From contig CAUJDF010000003.1 in assembly GCA_963169045.1 (NCBI GenBank), positions 124,001 to 188,000 on the forward strand: DNA of 64,000 bases, read 5' to 3'. The notes under the pieces are model-generated. The model was not told where the DNA came from and searched no databases. It saw nothing but the letters and a program-made list of their open reading frames with translations. This stretch comes from Myxococcota bacterium (GTDB lineage: Bacteria; Myxococcota_A; Bradymonadia; UBA7976; UBA1532). The stretch's first letter is position 1, and every line of letters starts with the position of its first letter. This document shows, in pieces, positions 42,891 to 54,412 of the stretch. The position numbers were made by a program, and so were the translations under genes.

Positions 42891-44394
42891 CCTCCTGACG
42901 CTCGACGCCGACGCCTGCAGCCGCGACGACGGGGCGCCGCTGGCCTGGGCGGAGGCGGTCGGCGATCTGGCGCGCGTGCGCGGCGCGTTCGCGGTCGCGT
43001 GGCAGGACGCGGACGGCCGCGTGCACCTCGCGCGCGATCCCATCGGCCACCGCTCGATGTATTGGGGCGTTCGGCCGGATGGGACGCCGGTGTGGGGCCT
43101 GCGGCTGCACGACGTGCTGCGGGCCGGGGTGCCGCGTGCGCTCGACCCGGTGGGCATCGCGGCGTTCCTGTCGACGGCGTACGTGCCCGGCGAGCGCACG
43201 CTGGTGCGGGGCGTGCGCGCGGTACCGGCGGGCGTCGAGCTGGTGTTCGAGCGCGACGGGCGCGTCGCGCGGCGCCCGTTCGCCGCGCTGCCGGCGAGCC
43301 CGCCCGCGTTCGACGACGAGGAGACGCTGCGCGCCCGGCTGCGCGCGACGCTCGAGGACGCCGTGGAGCGGCTGCTGCCCGACGGTCCCGTCGCGGCGAC
43401 GTTGTCGGGCGGCATCGACTCGAGCCTCGTCGTGGCGCTGGCGCGGCGCGCGCGGCCGGTCCACGCCTTCTCGATCACGTTCGGCCCCGAGCATCGCGAC
43501 GAGCTCGAGTGGAGCCGGCTCGTGGCGCGACACACCGGCGCCACCCATGAGGAGATCCTCGTCCGGCCCGCGGATGTCATGCGTCTGCTCGACCTCACGG
43601 TCGGCGCGCTCTCCGTGCCCAACGGCGACCCGCTCACGGTGCCGAACACCATGCTGTTCGAGGCCGCGCGGGCCCGCGGGCTCGACGTGGTGCTGAACGG
43701 GGAGGGCGGCGATCCGTGCTGGGGCGGTCCCAAGAACGCGCCGCTGCTGCTCTCCGAGCTGTACGGCGGGCACGACGCCCGCGAGGACGCCTATCTGCGA
43801 TCGCACCTGAAGCTGTGGGACGAGCTGGGCGCCGTGCTGACACCCGAGCTGCGGGCGGCGCTCGACGAGGACGCGCTGCGGGCGCTCGTGCGCCCGTGGC
43901 TCGAGGACGCGCGCTGGCCGAGCTTCCTCGACCGTCTGATGGCGATCAACGTCGCCTGGAAGGGCGCGGGCCACATCCTGCCCAAGGTGGAGCACCTCGG
44001 GCTGCGCGCCGGCGTGCGGCCGCGCTCGCCGCTGTTCGATCGCGACGTCGTGCGGCTGGCCTTCGCGGTGCCGCCGGACCTGAAACGGCACGGTTCGACA
44101 GAGAAGTACTTATTGAAGCGCGCCGTGGCCGACCTGCTGCCCGAGGCGATCGTCGATCGGCCGAAGAGCGGGATGATGGTGCCCGTCGAGGCGTGGTTCC
44201 AGGGACCGCTGGCGCGGTTCGCGCGCGACCGGCTGCTCGGCGGCCTCGCGCGGCGCGGGCTCGTCGAGCGGGCGTGGCTGGAGCGCCTGCTCGACGCGCG
44301 GCTCGGCGGGCTGCGGCCGCGGCGCGGGGTGAAGATCTGGCTCCTGCTCACGCTGGAAAGCTGGCTGCGCCGCGTGTATGACACGGCCCCGTGA
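42865..44394 (+). CDS. Asparagine-synthetase-like ligase without catalytic Cys (II)
   Basis: 509 residues, paralogous to 40183-41835 but clearly diverged. The N-terminal domain is shorter and starts MAAPTASVDLLTLDADAC, again with no MCGI. ARDPIGHRSMYWG and AVPAGVELVF still show the Ntn-like fold. The ligase half keeps SGGIDSS (181-187) and NGEGGDPCWGG. The 5' end overlaps the preceding gene by 26 bases and the stop overlaps the next start (GTGA). Two different Cys-less synthetases in one operon suggest two amide-forming steps or a heterodimer. Confidence 0.87.
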   Translation: MAAPTASVDLLTLDADACSRDDGAPLAWAEAVGDLARVRGAFAVAWQDADGRVHLARDPIGHRSMYWGVRPDGTPVWGLRLHDVLRAGVPRALDPVGIAAFLSTAYVPGERTLVRGVRAVPAGVELVFERDGRVARRPFAALPASPPAFDDEETLRARLRATLEDAVERLLPDGPVAATLSGGIDSSLVVALARRARPVHAFSITFGPEHRDELEWSRLVARHTGATHEEILVRPADVMRLLDLTVGALSVPNGDPLTVPNTMLFEAARARGLDVVLNGEGGDPCWGGPKNAPLLLSELYGGHDAREDAYLRSHLKLWDELGAVLTPELRAALDEDALRALVRPWLEDARWPSFLDRLMAINVAWKGAGHILPKVEHLGLRAGVRPRSPLFDRDVVRLAFAVPPDLKRHGSTEKYLLKRAVADLLPEAIVDRPKSGMMVPVEAWFQGPLARFARDRLLGGLARRGLVERAWLERLLDARLGGLRPRRGVKIWLLLTLESWLRRVYDTAP

Positions 44395-45149
44395 ACGCGC
44401 GACGTCCCAGCCGTGACGAGATCCTGGCGCTCGCCATCGCGATGCACGCCCGCGACGAGGCGGCGGCACCGGTGCCGGGCGGCGACCCGGAGAGCGTCGC
44501 CGCCGAGCTCGGCGTCCCGCCCGAGTACCTCGAGCGCGCCGAGGCCCAGCTCCGCCACCGTGCGTGGGCGCGCGCGCGCCGCCGGCGCCTCGCGCTGGGC
44601 GTCGGCGGCGTCGCCGTGGCCGTCGCGCTGACGTTCGCGGTCGTGCGCGCGCTCGCGCCCGCGCCCTGGTCGGCGAGCGCCGAGGTGCGCCGCGAACGGA
44701 CGCTCGAGGTGAGCCCGGGCACGCTCGCCGGCGTGCGCTTCGAGGACGACGCCGCGCGCGGCCCCGTCGCCGTCGTCGAGGTGAGCCGCGCCGCGCCGCG
44801 CCCCGACGGCACGTGGTTCGTCAACCTGGACGGCCCCGACGCGCCCGTCGAGTCCGGCCACGGGGCGCTCGTGATCGAGCTGGCCGGCACGCTGCCGAAC
44901 GCGCGCGTCTACCTCGAGGCCGGCGCCGACGAGCGCTGGCGCTCGCCGCCCATCGCCGTCCAGCCCGAGTGGACGACGCACCGCCTGCGCCTTGCCACGT
45001 TCGAGCGCCAGCGCCGGGTCGGCGGCAAGTGGCAGGCGGCGGAGGGCCCGCCCCGCGGCCCCGTGACCGTCTCCGTGAAGCTCGGCCACTTCGTGAACGA
45101 TGCCGCGGCGACGGGTGTGGTGCGCGTGGCGGGCGTGGCCCTCGAATGA
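44391..45149 (+). CDS. Single-pass membrane protein with exported beta domain
   Basis: 252 residues. A cytoplasmic helical part (1-65, resembling the start of an anti-sigma or HTH-like segment: SRDEILALAIAMHARD, VAAELGVPPEYLERAEAQL), a basic anchor (RARRRR), one membrane helix (about 69-90) and an exported beta-rich domain (SPGTLAGVRFEDD, GTWFVNLDGPDAP, LVIELAGTLPNARVYLEAG). GTG start overlaps the previous stop as GTGA, and the stop overlaps the next ATG as ATGA. The layout could suit membrane signalling, but no family is recognised. Confidence 0.68.
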   Translation: MNARRPSRDEILALAIAMHARDEAAAPVPGGDPESVAAELGVPPEYLERAEAQLRHRAWARARRRRLALGVGGVAVAVALTFAVVRALAPAPWSASAEVRRERTLEVSPGTLAGVRFEDDAARGPVAVVEVSRAAPRPDGTWFVNLDGPDAPVESGHGALVIELAGTLPNARVYLEAGADERWRSPPIAVQPEWTTHRLRLATFERQRRVGGKWQAAEGPPRGPVTVSVKLGHFVNDAAATGVVRVAGVALE

Positions 45150-45778
45150 GCGGCTTCGTCGCCATCCCGCTCGCCGACGGCGGGCGCCTGCGCCTCGATG
45201 GCCTCGAGGTGCGCACGTGGGCCGGCGCCGTCGCCGAGCTCGACGGCGGCACCGTGTTCGGGTGCGTCGACCGCCCGACCGAGGTGGTGATCGACGGCGA
45301 CCGCTTCCGGCTGCGCGCGGCGACGTACTTCGTGGCGCCCGACGGCGCGCGCGTCGAGGGCGGCCGCGGCATCGCCGTCGTGCTGCCCGGCTACCGCGGC
45401 CTGCGCCAGATCGGCGGCCCGCTCGAGCCGACCGGACGCCTGCGCTACATCGACGGCTGCACCGACACGCTGCTCGTCGGTCCGCCACGCCGCGGCGAGC
45501 CCTGCCTCAACCACCTCCACGTGCCGCCGGGCACGATCCAGAGCGCGCACACCCATCCCAGCCTGCGCGCCGGCCTGATCGTCGCCGGGCGCGGCGTGTG
45601 CGTCGCCGGCGCGGAGCGCCATACGCTCGAGCCGGGGCTGGGGTGGCTCATCCCGGCGGGGCTGCGGCACGCGTTCCACACCGCCGGCGACGCGCTCGAT
45701 GTGTTGACGTGGCATCCCGACAGCGACGTCGGGCCGACCGACGAGGACCATCCCATGCTGAATCGCACCGTGCGGTGA
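45146..45778 (+). CDS. Cupin-domain protein
   Basis: 210 residues. The second half is a cupin beta-barrel: NHLHVPPGTIQSAHTHPSL with two or three His in metal-binding positions, GLIVAGRGVCVAG, LIPAGLRHAFHT with a later His, and LTWHPDSDVG. The first half (AELDGGTVFGCVDRPTEVV, GDRFRLRAATYFVAP) may be a second, metal-free cupin fold. Cupins of this type act as isomerases, oxygenases or binding proteins. Last of the five overlapping genes with the two Cys-less synthetases. Confidence 0.82.
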   Translation: MSGFVAIPLADGGRLRLDGLEVRTWAGAVAELDGGTVFGCVDRPTEVVIDGDRFRLRAATYFVAPDGARVEGGRGIAVVLPGYRGLRQIGGPLEPTGRLRYIDGCTDTLLVGPPRRGEPCLNHLHVPPGTIQSAHTHPSLRAGLIVAGRGVCVAGAERHTLEPGLGWLIPAGLRHAFHTAGDALDVLTWHPDSDVGPTDEDHPMLNRTVR

Positions 45779-45782
45779 GGCG

Positions 45783-45801
45783 CGCCGCGCCCGGCGCGGC
45801 G
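45783..45801. terminator. GC-rich hairpin after the ligase/cupin operon
   Basis: CGCCGCGCC-C-GGCGCGGCG is a perfect inverted repeat starting five bases after the cupin stop. A second small hairpin GTCTG/CAGAC follows at 45801-45816. No T-run, so Rho-independent function is uncertain. Confidence 0.4.
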
Positions 45802-45863
45802 TCTGCCACTCCAGACACCGGTGCGAGCCGATGTCCAGGCCGCTGTCTCGACGGACGCCCCGA

Positions 45864-49007
<3,144 letters not shown>

Positions 49008-49058
49008 CGTCTTCCCCCGCAAGGTGCGGCCATCTTCGCACCGACGGGGTGGCGGAGA

Positions 49059-50753
49059 CTATTCGGTCATGGCCTCGAGGCGCGCCTCGAGCTGCCGGAA
49101 GGCCCCGGCGAGGCGCGGATGGGCGTGCGGCGAGCCGGCGGCAACGGAGGCCAGCTCCACCAGGGCCCGGTGGACGTAGGCGACGCCACGCAGCGCGCCC
49201 TTGCGCGCGTTGAGCTCGGCGGACTCCGCGAGCAGCTGCAGGGCCTCCTCGAAGCGCCCGACGGCGCCCAGGAGCCGCGCCTGGGCCTCGGCCGTGCACG
49301 CGAGCCCGAGGCTGTCGCCGACATCACGCTGCACATCGGCGGCCCAGCGGAGCCAGTGGTCGGCCTGGGCGTGGTTGCCGCGACGCAGCTCGAGGCGGCC
49401 GAGCGTCTCCCAGGCGCGCCCCGCCTCGCGCGGCAGGTGCAGCTGCCAGAAGGCGCGCACCGCCGCCGAGGCGTGCCGGATCGCCGACTCGAGCTGCGCG
49501 GCGTCGCGCCCCGGGGCCGCCGTGAAGTGGAGCGGCAGGCGCGCGAGGAGCAAGTCCGTCTCTGCCAGCTCGCGCGCCGCCACCGGGTCGGCGGCGTCCA
49601 TCCGGGCGAAGGCCCGGCGCGACGCGGCGAGCAGCGCCTGCGCGCGCGCCGGCTCCCCCAGGCGCACCCAGACGGCGGCCTGGTCGTTGAGCAGCCGCGC
49701 CGACCCGCGCTCGTCGCCTGCCTCGCCGAGGGCGCGCTCGGCCGCGGCGAGAACGCGCGCCGCCTCGTGCAGCGACCGCGGATCGCCGAGGTCGTACAGG
49801 ACGCGCGCGTAGAGCGTGAACACCTCGAAGGCGAGGGCCGGCGAGGCGTCCACCTCGACGAGGGCCGCCGCCTCGCGCGCCGTCGCCTGCGCGTCGGCCA
49901 GCGTGAGGCCCGGCTGCGAGGCCACGGCTTCCCATTGAAGCCGGGCCAGGTCGAGGAGCAGCCGGACGCGCAGCCCGCGGGACGGCGGACCCTCGGCGCG
50001 CGTGTTCAGGTGGGCGAGGGCCTCGCGCAGGTGGACGACGGCCTGCCCGAGGCGACCGGCGGCGGCGTCGGCCTCCGCGGCGCGCAGCAGGCGGGCGGTG
50101 TGCGCGTCGAGCCCGCCCGCCGGCGACGGCGTGGCGCCGAAGCCCACCGGGCCCGTCTCGGCGCGCCCGCCCGGCGGCCGGGGCCAGTCGCCGGTCGGCG
50201 CCTGGTCGACCGGCGCCGCGAGCCACTCGTCGGCGGCGTCGCGGTCGAGGAGCGGTCGCTCGTACCCGTCCTCCCCGAGCGGATCGAAGTCCGGCGACTG
50301 CGCGCCGCCGTCCCAGACGGCGGGACCGCGGGCCGGCTCGGCAGACCGCGGCCACGGTTCGCTCGGACCCGGCGGCCACTCGAAGTCCTCGGGGAGCGCG
50401 GCGGGCGCGGGCGGCGCGAACAGCTCCACCGCCGGGCCGGGCACCGGGCGGGGCGGGGCGGTGACCGGCAGCTCGCCGCGCAGCGCCTCGACGCGCGCGC
50501 GCCAGCCCGCCGCGAGCGACGGCAGGACCTCGTCGCGGAGCGCCGCGCCGACGTCGTCCGGCAGCGCGAACGTCCCGTCCCCGCGGTCCTCGACGGGCAC
50601 GCCGGCGTCGCGCGCCATCTGGAGCCGCCGCAGCACCTCGATCACCGTCACGTCGAGCAGGGCCGTCAGCACGGCCGGCTCGAACGTCGGCCCGGCGATC
50701 GCCGCCGCCTGCAGCGCCAGTCGTACCTCGGGCGTCAGTTCGCGATGTCCCAT
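49059..50753 (-). CDS. TPR protein with winged-helix-like N-terminus
   Basis: 564 residues, no signal peptide. The first 95 residues (LTPEVRLALQAAAIAGPTFEPAVLTALLDVTVIEVLRRLQMARDAGV) look like the winged-helix segment that follows the ATPase in MalT/adenylyl-cyclase-type STAND proteins, but the ATPase is missing. A Pro/Asp/Glu-rich linker (about 95-205) precedes TPR-like helices to the C-terminus (EADAAAGRLGQAVVHLREAL, VLAAAERALGEAGD, LGRLELRRGNHAQADHWL). ATG 50753 is preferred to GTG 50759/50762 because GGAGG is nine bases upstream. Role unknown; protein-protein scaffold. Confidence 0.75.
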   Translation of the reverse strand: MGHRELTPEVRLALQAAAIAGPTFEPAVLTALLDVTVIEVLRRLQMARDAGVPVEDRGDGTFALPDDVGAALRDEVLPSLAAGWRARVEALRGELPVTAPPRPVPGPAVELFAPPAPAALPEDFEWPPGPSEPWPRSAEPARGPAVWDGGAQSPDFDPLGEDGYERPLLDRDAADEWLAAPVDQAPTGDWPRPPGGRAETGPVGFGATPSPAGGLDAHTARLLRAAEADAAAGRLGQAVVHLREALAHLNTRAEGPPSRGLRVRLLLDLARLQWEAVASQPGLTLADAQATAREAAALVEVDASPALAFEVFTLYARVLYDLGDPRSLHEAARVLAAAERALGEAGDERGSARLLNDQAAVWVRLGEPARAQALLAASRRAFARMDAADPVAARELAETDLLLARLPLHFTAAPGRDAAQLESAIRHASAAVRAFWQLHLPREAGRAWETLGRLELRRGNHAQADHWLRWAADVQRDVGDSLGLACTAEAQARLLGAVGRFEEALQLLAESAELNARKGALRGVAYVHRALVELASVAAGSPHAHPRLAGAFRQLEARLEAMTE

Positions 50754-50865
50754 CGTCACCACCTCCGCGGCTCGCCGCCGAAGAAGTGCAAGGGGTGGGC
50801 CGCGCCGCGGATCCCCGCGGGGCGCGGACCGGACGCGCGTCGCGGGCCGCGTCGGTGACGCTGCA

Positions 50866-50883
50866 GGTCACCGCGCGGTGACC
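50866..50883. promoter_or_regulatory. 18-bp perfect palindrome in divergent promoter region
   Basis: GGTCACCGCGCGGTGACC reads the same on both strands and lies 113 bases before the TPR gene (reverse) and 88 bases before ppa (forward). At this base composition about one such palindrome would be expected by chance in the window (rough estimate), so its value rests on its position. Confidence 0.35.
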
Positions 50884-50970
50884 CGCCGTCGCGCACGCGC
50901 GCCGCGGCGCTTGCAATCGGACGCGCGCTCGGCCATCACGCAGCGCGAACTCAGTCAGCAAGGAGGAGCC

Positions 50971-51510
50971 GTGCACCCCTGGCACGACCTGCCCATCGAC
51001 CTCGACAGCATCGAGGCCGGTTTTCCCGCCGTCATCGAGATCCCCGCCGGCAGCAAGAACAAGTACGAGCTCGACAAGACGTCGGGGCTGCTGCGCCTCG
51101 ACCGCGTGCTCTACAGCGCCGTGCACTATCCCGCCGATTACGGATTCATTCCGCGCACTTATGCCGAGGATGGCGATCCGCTCGACGTGCTGGTGCTCGG
51201 ACAGGAGCCGGTCTTCCCGCTGTGCATCGTCGAGGCGCGGGCCATCGGCCTGATGCGCATGCGCGACGAGAAGGGCGTCGACGAGAAGCTGCTCGCGGTG
51301 AGCATCCGCGACCCGGCCTTCGCGCACTACACCAGCCACACCCAGCTGCCGGTGCACGTGCTCAAGGAGATCAAGCGCTTCTTCCTGGACTACAAGGTGC
51401 TCGAGGAGAAGGAGGTGCTCGTCGAGGACTTCCTCGGACCCGACGAGGCGCTGCGCGTCCTGCGCGAGTGCGCCGCGCGCTACTGGCAGCAGATCGCGCC
51501 GCGGCGGTAG
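50971..51510 (+). CDS. ppa: Inorganic pyrophosphatase (family I)
   Basis: Cytosolic enzyme that hydrolyses pyrophosphate and so drives biosynthetic reactions; 179 residues, the normal length for the bacterial family I. Metal-binding signature DGDPLDVLV with its three Asp, plus YGFIPRTY and the Lys-containing GSKNKYELDK; EKLLAV and HVLKEIKRFF also fit. The GTG start is supported by AAGGAGGAG six bases upstream. Transcribed alone, divergent from the TPR gene. Confidence 0.95.
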   Translation: MHPWHDLPIDLDSIEAGFPAVIEIPAGSKNKYELDKTSGLLRLDRVLYSAVHYPADYGFIPRTYAEDGDPLDVLVLGQEPVFPLCIVEARAIGLMRMRDEKGVDEKLLAVSIRDPAFAHYTSHTQLPVHVLKEIKRFFLDYKVLEEKEVLVEDFLGPDEALRVLRECAARYWQQIAPRR

Positions 51511-51541
51511 TCGGCTGAAGGGGGGGTGTTCGGGAGGGAGG

Positions 51542-51631
51542 CTAGCGGCTCATGGACGGCTTCACGCCGTGGCTCGCCTTCTTGGAGCGCCACTTCTTGC
51601 GCCGCTTCTGCTTCTTCATGTTCGAGGCCAT
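51542..51631 (-). CDS. 29-residue very basic protein
   Basis: ATG 51631 has an excellent ribosome-binding site (GGGAGGAG, seven bases away) and encodes 29 residues of which about twelve are Lys or Arg: MASNMKKQKRRKKWRSKK, then ASHGVKPSMSR. The composition and size recall small ribosome-associated proteins such as the COX24/AURKAIP1-like and Thx families, without a clear match. It lies between ppa and the DMT transporter, 62 bases from the latter. Real by its Shine-Dalgarno and absence of an alternative; function inferred only from charge. Confidence 0.65.
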   Translation of the reverse strand: MASNMKKQKRRKKWRSKKASHGVKPSMSR

Positions 51632-51693
51632 CGTGCTCTCCTCCCTGCCAGGAAAATCGGGTCGCGCGAGTGTATGGAGGTCCGGCGCCGTGA

Positions 51694-52536
51694 TCAAGCC
51701 GGCCGCGGCGGGGAGGCGTCGGCGGCCACCACCACGCCGGCGGCGAGGATGAGCGCCGCCCCGAACGGCGCCAGCGGCGCCATGGGCTCGCCGAGCACCA
51801 GGACGCCGATGAGCACGCCCACGAGCGGCTCGAGGTAGGTCAGCACGCTCGCCCGCGCCGCCGTCACGCGCTCGAGGCCCCAAAGAAAGAGCAGGCCGGC
51901 GACCATGCCGCTCAGCACGGCGGCGCCGACGATCGTGCCGGCGCCGCGCAGCGTCGGCGTCGGGAACGTCAGCGCCAGCGGCAGCACCAGCGGCACCGCG
52001 ATGAGCGAATGCCAGACCAGCAGCTCGGACGGGGCGAGCCGCTCCCCGAAGCGCTTGGAGATCAAGACGTTGGCGCCGTAGAAGAGCGCCGACGCGGCCC
52101 CGAGCAGCGCGGTGACGAGGTCGGCGTCCGTGGCGCCGCCGAGCAGCAGCGCGAGGCCGCCGAGCGAGACACCCATCGCCACCCACGTGCGCGCGCGGGG
52201 GCGCACGCCGAGCGCCCATGGCGACAGCGCGGCCACGACGAGCGGCGCGAGGTAGTGCGTCAGCACGGCAGTGGCGACGGGCCCGCGCTGCAGGGCTGCG
52301 AAGAAGAACACCGCGTTGCCGGCGTCGGCGACGCCGCTGCCGGCGAGGGCGAGCCAGAGGCGGCGCTCGCGGGGGAGGCGGCGCGGCAGCAGCGGCAGGC
52401 CGGCGACACCCATCGTCGCCAGGGTCAGCGTCGCGGCCCACGGCCCGGTGACGCCGCTGCTCTGGATGAACAGGCCCCAGAGTCCCCAACAGCAGGCGGC
52501 GAATGCGATGGCGGCGGCGCCCAGGTGGCTGCTCAT
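51694..52536 (-). CDS. EamA/DMT-family transporter
   Basis: 280 residues with ten predicted membrane helices in two five-helix EamA repeats: FAACCWGLWGLFIQSSGVTGPW and GAASALFYGANVLISKRFGERL begin the halves; AALQRGPVATAVLTHYLAPL and ERVTAARASVLTYLEPLVGVL show the repeated GP/AxxAxxLxYLxPL motif; VLGEP follows. Members export metabolites, amino acids or drugs; substrate unknown. The ATG overlaps the stop of a doubtful upstream frame (52533-52859) as ATGA. Confidence 0.9.
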   Translation of the reverse strand: MSSHLGAAAIAFAACCWGLWGLFIQSSGVTGPWAATLTLATMGVAGLPLLPRRLPRERRLWLALAGSGVADAGNAVFFFAALQRGPVATAVLTHYLAPLVVAALSPWALGVRPRARTWVAMGVSLGGLALLLGGATDADLVTALLGAASALFYGANVLISKRFGERLAPSELLVWHSLIAVPLVLPLALTFPTPTLRGAGTIVGAAVLSGMVAGLLFLWGLERVTAARASVLTYLEPLVGVLIGVLVLGEPMAPLAPFGAALILAAGVVVAADASPPRPA

Positions 52537-52859
52537 CCGGCGTCGTCGCGCTCCGCGGAGAGGCCGCCGTGCCCTCGCTCGCCCTGCTTCGGGGCGAACA
52601 CGATGGCCGCGGCGACGCAGACGGCGGGCGCCGTCGAAGTCTCGAGGGCGGCGAGCAGGCCGAGCGCGACGAGCGGCGGCCGGTCGGGGCCGGCGGCAGG
52701 CAGCCGAGGACGGCGAGACGCGAGGCTGGTCGCCGAGCGAGGCGGCGCTGCCGCGGAGACGCGGCGTGACGCTCTCGGGGCGATCGCGAACGCCACCACG
52801 GCGCGTGTGATCGGCCGCAGCCTGTCGGGGGCGGGCGCCGGCGTCGTCATCGCCGGCAT
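52533..52859 (-). CDS. Small hypothetical protein, doubtful
   Basis: 108 residues with strongly G/C-biased third positions, ending in ATGA overlap with the transporter start, which speaks for it. The N-terminal half is disordered and basic, and a hydrophobic stretch (about 62-90, LVALGLLAALETSTAPAVCVAAAIVFAP) could be one or two membrane helices. There is no ribosome-binding site at ATG 52859 and no family recognised. Forward frames here are equally open, so it may be non-coding. Confidence 0.35.
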   Translation of the reverse strand: MPAMTTPAPAPDRLRPITRAVVAFAIAPRASRRVSAAAPPRSATSLASRRPRLPAAGPDRPPLVALGLLAALETSTAPAVCVAAAIVFAPKQGERGHGGLSAERDDAG

Positions 52860-52911
52860 CTTGGCTCAGGCCGCGCCGCCCGACCAGGGGGTCGGGCAGC
52901 GCCGCCGGTGA

Positions 52912-54312
52912 TCAGGAGCGGAGCGGGGTGCCGCCGAGCAGGTTCGACAGCAGGTCGCTGCCGAAGACACCGCCGCCGGTGGGCGTCTGCTCGCTGGCGA
53001 AGCTGCGGACGGTGTCGTTCACCTTGTCGCGCAGCTCCGTCCGGACCTTGTCGCGCAGGGCACGCGCCACGCGCTCGCGGACGTGCTCGGCGATGCGGTC
53101 GCGCACGTACTCGGCGACGCGCTCCGGGTCGTTGCCGGCCTGCGCCATGGCGGTGCGCAGCGACTCGACGATGCGGTCGCGCAGGCCCTCGACGATGCGC
53201 TCGCGCACCGTCTCGGCCACGCGCTCCGGCAGCTCCTCGGCCACACGCTCGCGGAGCCGGTTGCCGAGGCGCTCGAAGATCGCGCCGTAGCCCTGGGCGC
53301 CGCCGAGGTTCTGCATGCCGCCGAAGCCCTGCATGCCGCCGAAGCCCGGCATGCCGGCGTAACCCTGCATGCCGCCGAGGTTCTGCATGCCGCCGTAGCC
53401 CTGCATGCCACCGAGGTTCTGCATGCCGCCGAAGCCTTGCGTGCCGCCGAAGCCCTGCGTGCCGCCGAAGCCCTGGCCCACGTTCTGCCACTGCTGCCAG
53501 CCGCCGGTCGCGAGGACGTTGCGCACCGCCTCGCCGACCCGCTCGCGCACCGTGGTCGTCAGGCGCTCGCGCAGCGCCTCGCGGGCGCGCTCGCGCAGCC
53601 CTTCGCCCACCTTCTCGTAGATGGCGTCGGCGATCCGGTTCTGGAGCACCTCCGGCCCGAGGCCGATGCCACCGAAGCTGGTCTGCATCTGCGACATCGC
53701 GACGCGGATGCCTTCGGCGACGCGGTACCGGATGCCTTCGAGCACGCGCTCGCGGATGTTGTCGGCGATGCGGCCGTAGACCGCGCGGTCGCCGAGCCGC
53801 TCGCGCACTTCGTCGGCGATGCGCTCCGTCAGCGGGCCGACGTCGCCCAGGGTGCTGCGCAGCGTCGACACGACCCGCTCGCGCAGGCCCTCGCGAATGC
53901 GCACGCGGATCTCTTCGGGCAGCTCCTCGTCGAACTGCTCCTGGATGCGGCTGCGGACCGATTCGATGATCCGCTCCGCCACCTGGCCGCCGCCCCAGTG
54001 CGTGCCATGACCCGCCACGAACGCGTTGCGCACGCCCTCGCGGATGCGGGTGCGCAGGCGCTCGGCGAAGCGCTCGCGCAACGCGTCGGCCAGCCGCTCC
54101 TCGAGCTCCTCACGGATGCGCTGGTGCAGCGTGTCGGTGAGGCGCTCGACGTTCGGCTGACCGCCCCACGTGCCCTGCTGGCCGAGACCCATCAGGCCGG
54201 ACACTCCGGCCTGCTGCGGCGTGAAGCGGCGCATCGCGTCCTGGGTCATCGAGATGAGCTCGTTGAGTCGCTGCAGCTCCTGGGGGCTGACGCTCCCGTG
54301 TTCGGTCGCCAT
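52912..54312 (-). CDS. Charged helical-repeat protein with FG/YG-rich centre
   Basis: 466 residues, no signal peptide. Residues 55-265 and 343-440 are made of Arg/Glu-rich amphipathic repeats of the type RIREELEERLADAL, VRERIVEGLRDRI and RVGEAVRN (11-residue periodicity), recalling LEA proteins, phasins or apolipoprotein helices. Between them (280-343) lie about ten six-residue units GFGGMQ / NLGGMQ / GYGGMQ, a low-complexity Phe/Tyr-Gly-Gln-Met region such as drives self-association. N- and C-terminal ends are Gly/Gln-rich. It stands next to an Hsp20-like gene (100 bases downstream of it). I do not recognise a family; an assembly or condensate-forming scaffold is inference. Confidence 0.8.
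   Translation of the reverse strand: MATEHGSVSPQELQRLNELISMTQDAMRRFTPQQAGVSGLMGLGQQGTWGGQPNVERLTDTLHQRIREELEERLADALRERFAERLRTRIREGVRNAFVAGHGTHWGGGQVAERIIESVRSRIQEQFDEELPEEIRVRIREGLRERVVSTLRSTLGDVGPLTERIADEVRERLGDRAVYGRIADNIRERVLEGIRYRVAEGIRVAMSQMQTSFGGIGLGPEVLQNRIADAIYEKVGEGLRERAREALRERLTTTVRERVGEAVRNVLATGGWQQWQNVGQGFGGTQGFGGTQGFGGMQNLGGMQGYGGMQNLGGMQGYAGMPGFGGMQGFGGMQNLGGAQGYGAIFERLGNRLRERVAEELPERVAETVRERIVEGLRDRIVESLRTAMAQAGNDPERVAEYVRDRIAEHVRERVARALRDKVRTELRDKVNDTVRSFASEQTPTGGGVFGSDLLSNLLGGTPLRS
53284..53475 (-). repeat. 18-bp repeats encoding GFGGMQ-type units
   Basis: About ten degenerate 18-base units encode the Phe/Tyr/Leu-Gly-Gly-Met/Thr-Gln hexapeptides of the preceding protein. Variation is mostly in the first two codons (GGCTTC, GGCTAC, AACCTC), suggesting expansion followed by drift. 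Confidence 0.9.
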
Positions 54313-54412
54313 CCTCGGCTCTCCTTCGTCTGTCGCCTCGCGGCGTGGGAAGCGCGGGCCCGTGCCCGAGCAGGGTCCGCGCGAATGACACGAATGACTG
54401 GGCAGTCGGGGG

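Noticed and set aside
40183-44394. Genuine asparagine synthesis (asnB) or a lasso-peptide cluster
   Set aside because: Neither synthetase has the N-terminal Cys for glutamine use; no precursor peptide, leader-binding protein or protease of lasso type is adjacent.
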